A DNA stretch of 64,000 bases from Flavobacterium terrae (lineage in GTDB: Bacteria; Bacteroidota; Bacteroidia; Flavobacteriales; Flavobacteriaceae). Below the pieces are notes generated by a model. That model saw nothing but the letters and a program-made list of their open reading frames with translations. It did not search any database and was not told where the DNA came from. Position 1 is the stretch's first letter; the number at the start of each line of letters is the position of its first letter. Of the stretch, positions 17,414 through 26,144 are shown piece after piece. The position numbers and the translations under genes are program-made. The stretch spans positions 310,001 to 374,000 of the forward strand of contig NZ_FQZI01000001.1 of assembly GCF_900142035.1 (NCBI RefSeq), given 5' to 3'.

Positions 17414-18580
17414 TTAGTGATGATCATCATGGTGATGTTCTTCACTTGCAGCACCAAAATATAATGCTGATAACATAGTAAATACGTATGCTTGTAGCAA
17501 TGCTACTAATATCTCCAATAAAGACAGTACAAATGCCAGGAAAAACGACAAACCACTTCCTACAACATTGTTAAACGTATACATCAAAGCAATAATACTC
17601 ATTAATACAACGTGACCTGCTAATATATTAGCATAAAGACGTATTGTTAATGAAAAAGGCTTAATAATTGTTCCTAATAATTCGATTGGCGCTAAAATTG
17701 GTTTCATCCAAGTTGGAACACCTGGCATCCATAAAATATGCATCCAATAATCTTTTTTAGCCGTTAAAGTTGTTATTAAATATACTAATATTGCTAAAGC
17801 TGCTGTTACAGCAATATTTCCAGTTACGTTTACACCTAGTGGAGTTAATCCAAACATATTTAAAAACCAAACAAAGAAGAAAATTGTTAACAAGAAAGGC
17901 ATATACTTCTTATAGTTCTTTTCCCCTATATTAGGAATTGCAATTTCATCACGAATATAAACAATGATTGGCTCAAAAAATCTACCAACTCCTTTTGGCA
18001 CGCTTCCATGTTTTTTATAAGATTTTGCCAAACTTGTAAATAAAAGAATCATTAAAAATCCAACAATAATCATCATCAACACATTCTTAGTGATTGACAA
18101 ATCAAGCGGTCTCTTTAATGGATTTAAATGAGCATCATGATCAATATGGCCATCTTTATCAGAATTATAAATTAAACCATGCTCAATTTTAAAATACTTC
18201 CCTTTAGATTCGACAACAGCTGTTTCGTGTTCAAATTTTGATGATGAAAAGACATGCAAACCACCTTCCCATAAAATAACAGGCAAAGAAAAACCGAAAT
18301 GTTTTTCATGTCCAGACTCTTTTCCATAAGAAAACAAATTAAAATCGTGTGAGTCTAAAAGGTGATGTTGAATATACTCTTTTCTTTCTTCTTGAGGAGT
18401 TAACTCCTTTTTTTCTGAATGTTCAGCTCCAGCATGTTCTTCAGCTTCATGTGTAACCTCATGAGCAGGTTTAGTTTCTACGTGTGTAGAATCGGAAACT
18501 GGATTTGCTAAAGCAACTATCGAAAATAAGCCTACAAAAGCCGACAATATTAATGATACAGGTTTTCTTGGAATTACCAT
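17414..18580 (-). CDS. atpB: F1F0 ATP synthase subunit a, with His-rich N-terminal extension
   Basis: Subunit a forms the proton half-channels beside the c ring. The conserved core (about 150-380) has five or six membrane helices and the essential arginine in IKPFSLTIRLYANILAGH. Before it lies a signal-like hydrophobic segment (about 8-27) and a polar, His/Glu-rich domain of about 120 residues; the protein ends EEHHHDDHH. I place the start at 18580 (388 aa): the in-frame ATG at 18619 overlaps the -7 element of a perfect promoter and so cannot be in the mRNA. Confidence 0.93.
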   Translation of the reverse strand: MVIPRKPVSLILSAFVGLFSIVALANPVSDSTHVETKPAHEVTHEAEEHAGAEHSEKKELTPQEERKEYIQHHLLDSHDFNLFSYGKESGHEKHFGFSLPVILWEGGLHVFSSSKFEHETAVVESKGKYFKIEHGLIYNSDKDGHIDHDAHLNPLKRPLDLSITKNVLMMIIVGFLMILLFTSLAKSYKKHGSVPKGVGRFFEPIIVYIRDEIAIPNIGEKNYKKYMPFLLTIFFFVWFLNMFGLTPLGVNVTGNIAVTAALAILVYLITTLTAKKDYWMHILWMPGVPTWMKPILAPIELLGTIIKPFSLTIRLYANILAGHVVLMSIIALMYTFNNVVGSGLSFFLAFVLSLLEILVALLQAYVFTMLSALYFGAASEEHHHDDHH

Positions 18581-18616
18581 ATAAAAAACTATATTTCTGT
18601 GTTTGTAAATTTCGTG

Positions 18617-18645
18617 CAAAGGTACATTTTTTATTAATATTCAAA
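18617..18645 (-). promoter_or_regulatory. Promoter of atpBEFHAG
   Basis: On the minus strand TTTG (18642-18645), exactly 17 nt, then TACCTTTG (18617-18624). This matches the Bacteroidota consensus without mismatch. The leader to the ATG at 18580 is about 30 nt. Confidence 0.8.
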
Positions 18646-18709
18646 ACGTTTAAAATACTTTTTTTGAAAAACTACTTTTTACCTCTGTTTTTTGTCTGTT
18701 TTTCATTAG

Positions 18710-18822
18710 GTTATTAACAATGATTTAAAAATAAATTTTTGAAAAAACATAATTTTATCAATGTTTTATAACGGTAAAACACAACTTTTTGTCGATAACT
18801 ACGTTTTAAAATTGTTAATAAC
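18710..18822. repeat. 12-bp perfect inverted repeat in the divergent region
   Basis: GTTATTAACAAT (18710-18721) and ATTGTTAATAAC (18811-18822) are exact inverted copies separated by 89 bp. The right arm overlaps the predicted -33 position of the RCC1 gene (aTTG-N19-TACTTTAG at 18834-18841). The rest of 18646-18875 is AT-rich with nothing else recognised. Confidence 0.5.
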
Positions 18823-18875
18823 TTATTTTTTTTTACTTTAGCCGTAAAGTTTCTTTTACAAAACCCCAAAAACTT

Positions 18876-20261
18876 ATGAAAAGAACATTACTTACTTATT
18901 TATTCTTATTTACATCTTCAGTTTTTTTTGCACAATGTTGGCAATCTATTTCTGCTGGTGTAGCACATTCTGTTGGTATAAGAACTGGAGGTACTCTCTG
19001 GACTTGGGGCAGAAATAATTCAGGGCAACTTGGTGATGGAACTTCAGTGGGATCTAGATCAACACCTACACAAATAGGTACCGCGTCAGATTGGCAATAT
19101 ATTTCATGTGGTGCATCACACACAATTGCCTTAAAATCGAATGGAACACTATGGGCTTGGGGTGCTAATGCTTCTGGTCAGTTAGGAAACGGGAATTATT
19201 CTAATTCAAATGTTCCAGTTCAAATTGGATCTGATACAGACTGGGCAATGATATCTGCTGGTGATGAATTTTCTTTAGCCTTAAAAACAAACGGAAGTTT
19301 ATGGGGTTGGGGACGAAATGATAATTCACAATTAGGTGACGGAACCATTGTTTCAAAAAATTTACCCATTCAAATAGGAAACCAAACCAACTGGGAACAT
19401 ATATCTGCTGGTGCTACTCATTGCCTTGCAATAAAAACAAACGGTACACTTTATGGTTGGGGTGTAAATAGTCTAGGACAATTAGGAAACGGATCAACAG
19501 CAAATGAAACTTCTCCTGTTAAAATTGGAAATGATAATGATTGGGATAAAGTAGGCGCGAGTACAATACATAGTATTGCTCTTAAAGATGATTTATCTTT
19601 TTGGGTATGGGGAGGAAATAATGAAGGGCAACTAGGTATGGGTACTAGTGGAACAGGAACCAATGTTACAATCCCATTTAACATTGTAGCACTTAATGGG
19701 TGCAATACTATTAGCAAAGGAAGTCAAAATACAATAATTAGAAAAACTGATGGTACAGTATGGAACTGGGGGGCAAATCTTGTTGGTCAATTAGGAAATG
19801 GCACTACTAATTCTAGCCCTACAACAAGCCCTATACAGTTAGGAAGTGCTAATGATTGGCAAACTATTTCTATGCGTGGCACACATGTTTTAGCTTTAAA
19901 GAACGATGGCACACTGTATGCTTGGGGTAATAATTTTTATGGCCAAGTGGGAGATGCGACTTCAGGCGGTTTTAAAACCAGCCCTGTCGTTATAACATGT
20001 CCTACGCTGAGTATTAATGAAAATATGTTTGCAGAAAGCGTTGGTCTTTACCCTAATCCTTCAAATGGAATTATTACAATTAAAAATCCAGAAAATATTA
20101 TTTTTGATAAAATCACCATTTTAGATTTGTCTGGTAAAGTGATTTATGAAGATGATAAAAGCAACCTAGAAATTAACTTGGAAAAATTAACGTCTGGACT
20201 TTATATCTTAAAACTCTCAAGCGAAGGAAAAGTAATTCAGAAGAAATTTATTAAAAATTAA
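18876..20261 (+). CDS. RCC1-repeat protein with T9SS sorting domain
   Basis: A signal peptide (MKRTLLTYLFLFTSSVFFAQ) is followed by about seven RCC1/BLIP-II-like repeats of roughly 50 residues (about 20-380), each with W..ISAG..H..A.K..GTLW.WG.N..GQLG.GT. They should close into a seven-bladed propeller. Residues about 385-461 are a type A T9SS C-terminal sorting domain (LYPNPSNGIITI ... KKFIKN). The protein is therefore exported and probably cell-surface attached. Its ligand is unknown. It lies in reverse orientation between atpI and atpB, which usually adjoin. Confidence 0.88.
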   Translation: MKRTLLTYLFLFTSSVFFAQCWQSISAGVAHSVGIRTGGTLWTWGRNNSGQLGDGTSVGSRSTPTQIGTASDWQYISCGASHTIALKSNGTLWAWGANASGQLGNGNYSNSNVPVQIGSDTDWAMISAGDEFSLALKTNGSLWGWGRNDNSQLGDGTIVSKNLPIQIGNQTNWEHISAGATHCLAIKTNGTLYGWGVNSLGQLGNGSTANETSPVKIGNDNDWDKVGASTIHSIALKDDLSFWVWGGNNEGQLGMGTSGTGTNVTIPFNIVALNGCNTISKGSQNTIIRKTDGTVWNWGANLVGQLGNGTTNSSPTTSPIQLGSANDWQTISMRGTHVLALKNDGTLYAWGNNFYGQVGDATSGGFKTSPVVITCPTLSINENMFAESVGLYPNPSNGIITIKNPENIIFDKITILDLSGKVIYEDDKSNLEINLEKLTSGLYILKLSSEGKVIQKKFIKN

Positions 20262-20268
20262 ACTGTTT

Positions 20269-20658
20269 TTAAAAAATAGTCTTATTGAGTCTTCTTCCTA
20301 TAATTATAGTTTCAAACAATAAATAAACTATAAACAGAACGAAGTAATTCCACTTTTCAAAATTTATGTTTTGGTTTAAAATATAAATCTTACCTATTAT
20401 TCCAATTGCAATTGTTTTGATGGTAGTAATCAGCATAAAGCTCATTCCTACAACTTCTTTATTTTTGAAAAAAACGGCGTCAATAATTGCAAAAAGCGCT
20501 ACTGACATAGTTCCGAAAAAAAGAAATATAAAAGATAAAGGCAATAAAATTAAATCTGGAAAATTAAAAAGTTTTTCTAAAAGTAAGTATAAACCAAAAA
20601 GAAGAACGCTAAAAAAAATGGGGAGTGCTAAAAAAGAAGCGTTAAATTTCAATTTCAT
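20269..20658 (-). CDS. AtpI-like four-helix membrane protein
   Basis: The 129-aa protein has four predicted membrane helices (about 7-27, 31-56, 78-98, 104-120) and no other motif. Size, topology and position after the small AtpZ gene and on the atpB side fit AtpI, proposed to help c-ring assembly or divalent-ion transport. Sequence identity to known AtpI is not obvious to me, so the name rests on context. It is 1 nt from atpZ and converges on the RCC1 gene with 7 nt between stops and no terminator. Confidence 0.55.
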   Translation of the reverse strand: MKLKFNASFLALPIFFSVLLFGLYLLLEKLFNFPDLILLPLSFIFLFFGTMSVALFAIIDAVFFKNKEVVGMSFMLITTIKTIAIGIIGKIYILNQNINFEKWNYFVLFIVYLLFETIIIGRRLNKTIF

Positions 20659-20659
20659 T

Positions 20660-20887
20660 TTATCTATTTCCTATTTGGTTAACTTGTCTATACACATTGT
20701 ATAATGCAATAAAAACGCCAACTAATGTAAGCGCTTTATAATAGAATATTTTTTCGTTTGGGTAATTACTATCTAACCATAATCCTAGCCAATAAAAAGC
20801 ATAAATAATTACCCCCATTTGAATTGGGATATTTATAAAAGCTAACCACTTGTTGTATTCTTTTGGGGATTTATTATTGTTCTCCAT
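20660..20887 (-). CDS. AtpZ/AtpI family protein
   Basis: The 75-aa protein has two membrane helices (about 14-34 and 48-67) and the family pattern W.....Q.G..I...Y..G.WLD. AtpZ forms a complex with AtpI and is linked to ATP synthase assembly or magnesium/calcium supply in some bacteria. Its start overlaps the bactofilin gene by 14 nt, showing translational coupling. Confidence 0.8.
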   Translation of the reverse strand: MENNNKSPKEYNKWLAFINIPIQMGVIIYAFYWLGLWLDSNYPNEKIFYYKALTLVGVFIALYNVYRQVNQIGNR

Positions 20888-21263
20888 GTGGTGGAAGCAT
20901 GTTTTTTGATTGCGATTTCATAACGCATGAGGCACTAAAATCTGCTCCTGGTTCAACAGAAAGTTTTCCGCATATTACTTCACCATAAATGCTAGCTTTT
21001 GACTTCACATTTAAAATTTCCTGAACAATTATCTTACCTTCAACTTTTCCTTCAACATCAACATTTTTACATGTTATATCTCCTGTAACACTGCCCGCTG
21101 GTCCAACAACTAGTTTTCCTTTAGAAATAAAGTTACCTATCAATTGTCCGTCTAGTCTAAAGTCTGCTAGAGAATCTATATCTCCTCTTATAGATGTTCC
21201 TTCAACAATTCGGTTGGTTTTACCTAAAAAGTCTGTATATGATTTTGTGCTTTTTTCAAACAT
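20874..21263 (-). CDS. Bactofilin
   Basis: Bactofilins are small cytoskeletal beta-helix proteins that polymerise without nucleotide. The 129-aa sequence has the DUF583 core (about 15-115) with short repeating beta-strand units such as RIVEGTSIRGDIDSLADFRLDGQL and GPAGSVTGDITCKNVDVEGKVEGKI. It lies between sprE (3 nt) and atpZ (14-nt overlap), so all are probably co-transcribed. A role in cell shape or in positioning envelope proteins is inferred from the family. Confidence 0.92.
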   Translation of the reverse strand: MFEKSTKSYTDFLGKTNRIVEGTSIRGDIDSLADFRLDGQLIGNFISKGKLVVGPAGSVTGDITCKNVDVEGKVEGKIIVQEILNVKSKASIYGEVICGKLSVEPGADFSASCVMKSQSKNMLPPHGEQ

Positions 21264-21266
21264 ATG

Positions 21267-23879
21267 CTACATCTTTAATTCTAAAAACTGATTGTAGTTT
21301 TTGTGAATTTGAATAACTAAGTAATTTTCACTAGATATTACTTGAGCTGGATTTAATACTTTATACTTCTTATCCTCTTTTACTAAAGTAATTAGATACC
21401 TTGCAAATTCTCTTGATGAAATACCATGAACAACAATAAAGTTGGTTGATTCATCATAAACATCGAACGATACTTTAAACTTATCATACTGTTTTTCTGC
21501 AAAATATTTTTCTAATTTATCTTTTAGCTTTACCGTTTCAGCATCGTCTTTTTTACCTACCTTATATAATAGTTTCCAATTAGTAGAAACAGTATCATTA
21601 GTTAAAATACGTTGCTCCATTCTTGGCACACTAACTTTTAAAATATCTTCAGCTTGCTTGCCTTCGTCAGAATCAGGATAAGTTACAGCAACATAACTTA
21701 CTGCTTTTTTATATTCATTTAGTCCTTTAAGTTTACCTAAAACACTTGCCTTTAATAATTCAAACTTTGGAATTAAATCATCACCAGCAAATTGTTGAAC
21801 AGATTTATCGATAACTTGCAGTGCTTCAACATAATCTTGATTATTATATTTTTCGTATGTTTTCTTGTAAACATTTTCAGGACTATCGTTTGAAAGTTCT
21901 TCTGCTGGAATACTTCCATTTAAGATTTGTGCATATCTCGTATTTGGATATTGAGATAATATCTGATTTTTTATTTGTTCTGCCTGAGATTTATCTGTTT
22001 GCTCATAAATCTTATAAAGATTATACAAAGAAGGTAAAACTAATCTTTCTTCAGGTTGGCTTTTTAAAACTGTTTCAAATTTAGATGCCGCTAATTTTTG
22101 CTCTAAAAATTTTTCTTTATAAATTACACCTAACTGATAATTAGCAAAGTTTCTTTCTTTAGCTAAACTGTCTATTACCGTTTTAGATGTAGGCACCTGA
22201 CTTAGATAGTAATCTGTTGAGTATTTTTCATCAACAACATCGGTTTCTTTATCTTTAGGTTTTATGTCCTCATTATCTATCGCAGCGATATTTTCTTTTT
22301 GAATAAACCATCTCCAGTTTTCGGTTAATGATCTTTTACCCCATCTCTTCACAAACTCTACTTTACCATAAGCGACAGTTGTTGGAGTGTAAAAATAAAA
22401 TGATCCATCCTGTTGACCTTTTAATGTTGGAATAATTTCAGCTTTACCGGGCATTAAAGGAGAATCATTAAAACCTGGTGGATTCAATACAGGTTTATTA
22501 CTAATATCTTGAATTCCTGTGTTTTGTTTTGCCAATTCTTTTTGCTTCTCTTCTAATGCTTTTTTAGTTTCGGCTTTGGCTTTCAAATCGGCAATGTGCT
22601 TTTCAAAATAAGAAAGACGTTCACTATTGGACATTCCTACTATTTTTAGTATACTATCATTAACTGTGACAATTCCTTCATATTTAATGACGTCAACTAA
22701 ATTCTCTTTCTTTTTAGCAATTGTATAATACTCACGATTCTTTTTAACTAATTTAGTAAGAGTACTATCATAATACTTCCCGGCAGTTACATATTTAGCC
22801 TTATCAAAATAAATAGTTGCTAAATTTCTATAGGTAGATGCTTGCAAATAAGCATCATTTGATCCTTTTTTTAGTGATCTATTGTAATATTTAATAGCGT
22901 TTGCTTTATTTCCTAGTTTATCATAGAAAACACCTACTTCAAAATTTAGTACATCTAAGTGAGATCTGTTTTCTCTATCCTTCATTAATTTTTCATACTT
23001 CTCTATGAAAGCTAGTGTATCTTTTGTTGGGTCTACTAATTGTGCTTGTTTGGCATGAGCTCTAATTACATATTGTCGCGGGGATTTACGCTTCATATCG
23101 ATAACCTCCTGAAACTCTGTATAAGCACTATCCTTATAATCTAATGATTCATATAATTGTCCCAAAATAAAATGGTAACGAGCTCTTTCTTCTTTGAGTT
23201 TTGTTGAACTAATTGCTTTTTTTAATGGTGCAATAGCACTGTCTTTGTATTCTAAATTAATAAAGGCTTGTGCTAAAATCGCATTTGCATCTGCCAATAC
23301 TTGGGGTTTCAATTGATTTTTATTGATAAGCCTTTTTAAATTTTTAACTGCTAAAGCATCATTTTCAAGACGGATATTGGTTTTTTCACGCCATACTTTA
23401 GCTTCGTTAATCTTGTCAGAATTAGTGTGTTTATATAATATATAATTAAAAGCTTCTAATGCTGGTATAAATCGTTGGTCATAATATCTTGCCTTTCCTA
23501 ACATCAAATGTGCCTCATCCATTTGGTAGTTTTTTTCTTTCCCACCAATGTTCATTGAATGTTTTTGAATAGCTTTTGTGGCTTTAGTTTCAGCGCGCTC
23601 AAAATTTTTGTTTTTTTCCTTTTGCCCAGGAAGCAATTTTTCTTCCGGAATTTGCATACGCTCTACAGGAAGAATTTCCCAAAAATTATCTTGATATTCC
23701 CCTTTAACTTCGTTAATTCCTGCGTCAAGAGCTAATCCACCATTAAACATAGTGTTGTCTCTAGCATTTAAAGCGTGCCAGTTTCTGCTAACAAAAGTGT
23801 TTTTTTTGGTCGAGCAAGCAATTGCAGTTACTAAAAAAAGGGCAAATGATATGTTTTTTAATTGATTGTTTTTCAACAT
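21267..23879 (-). CDS. sprE: SprE/PorW-like T9SS lipoprotein with TPR repeats
   Basis: The 870-aa protein has a lipoprotein signal (Cys22 in AIACSTKKN) and many TPR units between about 110 and 400 and again between 580 and 740. The starting region (STKKNTFVSRNWHALNARDNTMFNGGLAL) matches what I know of SprE of Flavobacterium johnsoniae and PorW of Porphyromonas, which are needed for type IX secretion and, in gliders, motility. PorW links the secretion core to the PorLM motor or the attachment complex. The length also fits. The presence of T9SS cargo proteins elsewhere in this window supports a working system. Confidence 0.85.
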   Translation of the reverse strand: MLKNNQLKNISFALFLVTAIACSTKKNTFVSRNWHALNARDNTMFNGGLALDAGINEVKGEYQDNFWEILPVERMQIPEEKLLPGQKEKNKNFERAETKATKAIQKHSMNIGGKEKNYQMDEAHLMLGKARYYDQRFIPALEAFNYILYKHTNSDKINEAKVWREKTNIRLENDALAVKNLKRLINKNQLKPQVLADANAILAQAFINLEYKDSAIAPLKKAISSTKLKEERARYHFILGQLYESLDYKDSAYTEFQEVIDMKRKSPRQYVIRAHAKQAQLVDPTKDTLAFIEKYEKLMKDRENRSHLDVLNFEVGVFYDKLGNKANAIKYYNRSLKKGSNDAYLQASTYRNLATIYFDKAKYVTAGKYYDSTLTKLVKKNREYYTIAKKKENLVDVIKYEGIVTVNDSILKIVGMSNSERLSYFEKHIADLKAKAETKKALEEKQKELAKQNTGIQDISNKPVLNPPGFNDSPLMPGKAEIIPTLKGQQDGSFYFYTPTTVAYGKVEFVKRWGKRSLTENWRWFIQKENIAAIDNEDIKPKDKETDVVDEKYSTDYYLSQVPTSKTVIDSLAKERNFANYQLGVIYKEKFLEQKLAASKFETVLKSQPEERLVLPSLYNLYKIYEQTDKSQAEQIKNQILSQYPNTRYAQILNGSIPAEELSNDSPENVYKKTYEKYNNQDYVEALQVIDKSVQQFAGDDLIPKFELLKASVLGKLKGLNEYKKAVSYVAVTYPDSDEGKQAEDILKVSVPRMEQRILTNDTVSTNWKLLYKVGKKDDAETVKLKDKLEKYFAEKQYDKFKVSFDVYDESTNFIVVHGISSREFARYLITLVKEDKKYKVLNPAQVISSENYLVIQIHKNYNQFLELKM

Positions 23880-24015
23880 ATAAAAGTTTTAAATATAACT
23901 TCTAAATACTATTTTTAGTATTATAACCTGTAAAAGTACGTTTCTTTTTACAATTCAGAAAAAAATAACATTTTTTAATTTTATAAGAATTTAAGAATAT
24001 GTCAGCCTTGTTTGT

Positions 24016-24023
24016 TAATTTTG
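24016..24023 (+). promoter_or_regulatory. -7 element of reductase gene
   Basis: TAATTTTG matches TAnnTTTG and lies 15 nt before the chosen ATG at 24039. The in-frame ATG at 24012 would lie upstream of it. No -33 match. Confidence 0.5.
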
Positions 24024-24038
24024 CTAAAAAGAAAAAGC

Positions 24039-25088
24039 ATGTCGACATTTTACAAACTCACTATAAAAGAAATTAAAAGAGAAACTCCTCAAAGTATTTC
24101 GGTGGTATTTAATGTTCCTAACGAATTTAAAGATTTTTATCAATTCACCGCAGGGCAATATGTTAATTTAAAACTTACTTTAGACGGTAAAGAAATTAGA
24201 AGAGCATATTCAATTTGTTCATCACCAAATAGCGGCGAATTAAGAATAGCTATTAAAGCAGTAAAAAATGGATATTTTTCTAAATTTGCTAATACTGAAT
24301 TAAAAGAAGGTAGCATTCTAGAGGTAGGTACTCCTGAAGGTAAATTCACTTACGAACCGCATCATGACAAGCAAAGAAATTACATGGCATTCGCAGCTGG
24401 AAGTGGTATAACTCCAATAATGTCAATTCTTCAAACCGTTTTGTCGCAAGAGCCAAACAGTACTTTTGCTTTAGTTTATGGTAATAAATCTCCAGAAGAA
24501 ACTATTTTTTACAATCAATTAAACGAATTACAAAGTAAGTATCTTGGTCGATTTTTTATTCATTATGTGTTTAGTCAATCTAATCATTCTGATTTTTTTG
24601 GCCGAATTGACAAATCAGTAGTAAACAATGTTCTAAACACAAAGCACATAGGTAAAGAATTTTCAAAATACTATTTGTGTGGCCCCGAAGAAATGATTAA
24701 CACCGTTAACGGAGTCTTAAAAGAAAAAAATGTTGCCGAAAAAGATATAAAATTTGAATTATTCTCTGCCTCAACTCAAGAAAATGCAGTTGATACCAGC
24801 AAAAATGAGCATACAAAAATTACTGTTTTAGTTGATGGAGATGAAGAAACATTTGAAATGTCTTCAAAACAAACTTTACTTGAAGCAGCATTAAAACATG
24901 GAATGGATGCTCCATATTCGTGTCAAGGAGGTATTTGTAGTAGCTGTATTGCTAGAATAACTAACGGTTCTGCTGAAATGAAGAAAAATTCAATCTTAAC
25001 AGATAAAGAAATAGCAAGTGGATTAATTTTGACTTGTCAGGCACACCCCACATCTGCCGAAATAACCGTCGATTATGATGACGTTTAA
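24039..25088 (+). CDS. PaaE-like FAD / 2Fe-2S flavodoxin-type NAD(P)H reductase
   Basis: The 349-aa protein has an FAD-binding domain (about 1-100, RAYSICSSP), an NAD(P)-binding domain (about 110-230, GSGITPIMSIL) and a C-terminal plant-type 2Fe-2S ferredoxin domain (about 260-349) with cluster cysteines in CQGGICSSC and a fourth in LTCQAHP. This order is that of PaaE and related monooxygenase reductases. No paaABCD gene is nearby, so in this organism it may feed electrons to another oxygenase, desaturase or ferredoxin-dependent enzyme. Start chosen at MSTFYKL, where the domain begins and after the promoter. Confidence 0.88.
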   Translation: MSTFYKLTIKEIKRETPQSISVVFNVPNEFKDFYQFTAGQYVNLKLTLDGKEIRRAYSICSSPNSGELRIAIKAVKNGYFSKFANTELKEGSILEVGTPEGKFTYEPHHDKQRNYMAFAAGSGITPIMSILQTVLSQEPNSTFALVYGNKSPEETIFYNQLNELQSKYLGRFFIHYVFSQSNHSDFFGRIDKSVVNNVLNTKHIGKEFSKYYLCGPEEMINTVNGVLKEKNVAEKDIKFELFSASTQENAVDTSKNEHTKITVLVDGDEETFEMSSKQTLLEAALKHGMDAPYSCQGGICSSCIARITNGSAEMKKNSILTDKEIASGLILTCQAHPTSAEITVDYDDV

Positions 25089-25119
25089 AAAAAAGGAGCT
25101 TTTTTAAAGCTCCTTTTTT
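25089..25119. terminator. Bidirectional terminator, overlapping GT9 stop codon
   Basis: AAAAAAGGAGCTTT and AAAGCTCCTTTTTT form a 14-bp stem with a 3-nt loop. It starts at the reductase stop, and its right arm covers the last codons of the convergent glycosyltransferase gene. Confidence 0.85.
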
Positions 25120-26135
25120 ATTTTATTAATAATCGTTTCTGGCAAAATACTTCGCATCGCATCTTCATATCCTTCAACTTTTTTGTTTCCATAAACTGAT
25201 GTGGGAATCAAAGGATATTTTTCTCTATCGGCTGTAATACAAAAATCCATTGACTGATTAAACGGTTTAAATCCTGCATAAGGATGTGTTGCTCCCCAAA
25301 GCGTAATTACTTTTATGCCTAACATGGCTGCTATATGAGCGTTACCAGAATCCATAGAAAGCATAATATCCAAATTCGATATCAAATCCATTTCCTGTTG
25401 AAGCTTAATTTTACCCGCAACAACAATTACATTCTGATGACTTCCTTTTAAGGTGTTAAGAAGTGAAATTTCTTTTTCTCCTCCTCCAAACAAAAAGATT
25501 TTATTTCCAGAATGTGCCAATTCGTCAATTACCTTCTGCATTAAATCTAAAGGATAAACTTTTGAATCGTATTGTGCAAAAGGCGCAATACCAATCCATT
25601 TCTCTGATTTAATTTGAGCTAATGACAGAATATCTTCTGAAAGAAGTGACTTAGAAGGAAATATTGGATTAGATAAATCGATTGGAAAACCTAACTTTTC
25701 AAAAGTATCACAATGTCTTTCAAACATTGATTTTACTGGGGCAAATACTTTGTTTTCAGCTCTTGTTAAAGCTTTTTTATCTGCTCTACCTTTATCTGTT
25801 GCGCTGACTTTTTTTCCTCTCAAAGCAAACAGATTTCTAACTACTTTAGATCGTAGTACATTGTGCAAATCTGCTACGGCATCGATTTTGTGTTTTTTTA
25901 AATCCCAATATAAACGCAATAATCCTAAAAATCCTTTGTGTCTTTCTTTAACATCAATTGGAAAAAAAGCCAAATTTGAGATTCCGTCAAAAAAAGGTTT
26001 AAAAAAAGGACGTGAAACCACTGTAATCTTTACATCAGGATATTGCAAAGAAAAAGCTCTCAACACTGGAACCGTCATTGCAACGTCACCCATAGCTGAA
26101 AGCCTTATAACTAAAATGTGTTTGATGCTTGACAT
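25104..26135 (-). CDS. Glycosyltransferase family 9 (heptosyltransferase-like)
   Basis: GT9 enzymes add heptose to the lipopolysaccharide inner core from ADP-heptose. The 343-aa protein starts KHILVIRLSAMGDVAMTVPVLRAF, the usual N-terminal signature, and carries GGGEKE, SMDSGNAHIAAMLG and LWGATHPYAGF in the C-terminal domain, all typical. The sugar used cannot be read from sequence. The gene lies 9 nt downstream of the DUF4254 gene, its usual partner in Flavobacteriia as I remember. Confidence 0.9.
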   Translation of the reverse strand: MSSIKHILVIRLSAMGDVAMTVPVLRAFSLQYPDVKITVVSRPFFKPFFDGISNLAFFPIDVKERHKGFLGLLRLYWDLKKHKIDAVADLHNVLRSKVVRNLFALRGKKVSATDKGRADKKALTRAENKVFAPVKSMFERHCDTFEKLGFPIDLSNPIFPSKSLLSEDILSLAQIKSEKWIGIAPFAQYDSKVYPLDLMQKVIDELAHSGNKIFLFGGGEKEISLLNTLKGSHQNVIVVAGKIKLQQEMDLISNLDIMLSMDSGNAHIAAMLGIKVITLWGATHPYAGFKPFNQSMDFCITADREKYPLIPTSVYGNKKVEGYEDAMRSILPETIINKIKKEL

Positions 26136-26144
26136 CGAAACAGC

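Noticed and set aside
18581..18619. An earlier ATG for atpB
   Set aside because: It overlaps the -7 element of a perfect promoter, so it would not be transcribed.
18646..18875. Replication origin or DnaA box cluster
   Set aside because: Only two one-mismatch boxes were found, and no dnaA or origin-associated gene is near.
18640..20268. Mobile element carrying the RCC1 gene
   Set aside because: No transposase, terminal repeats or target duplication could be seen around the gene.
23905..23922. AATACT/AGTATT hairpin in the sprE leader as an attenuator
   Set aside because: The stem is only 6 AT-rich bp and lacks a following T-run.
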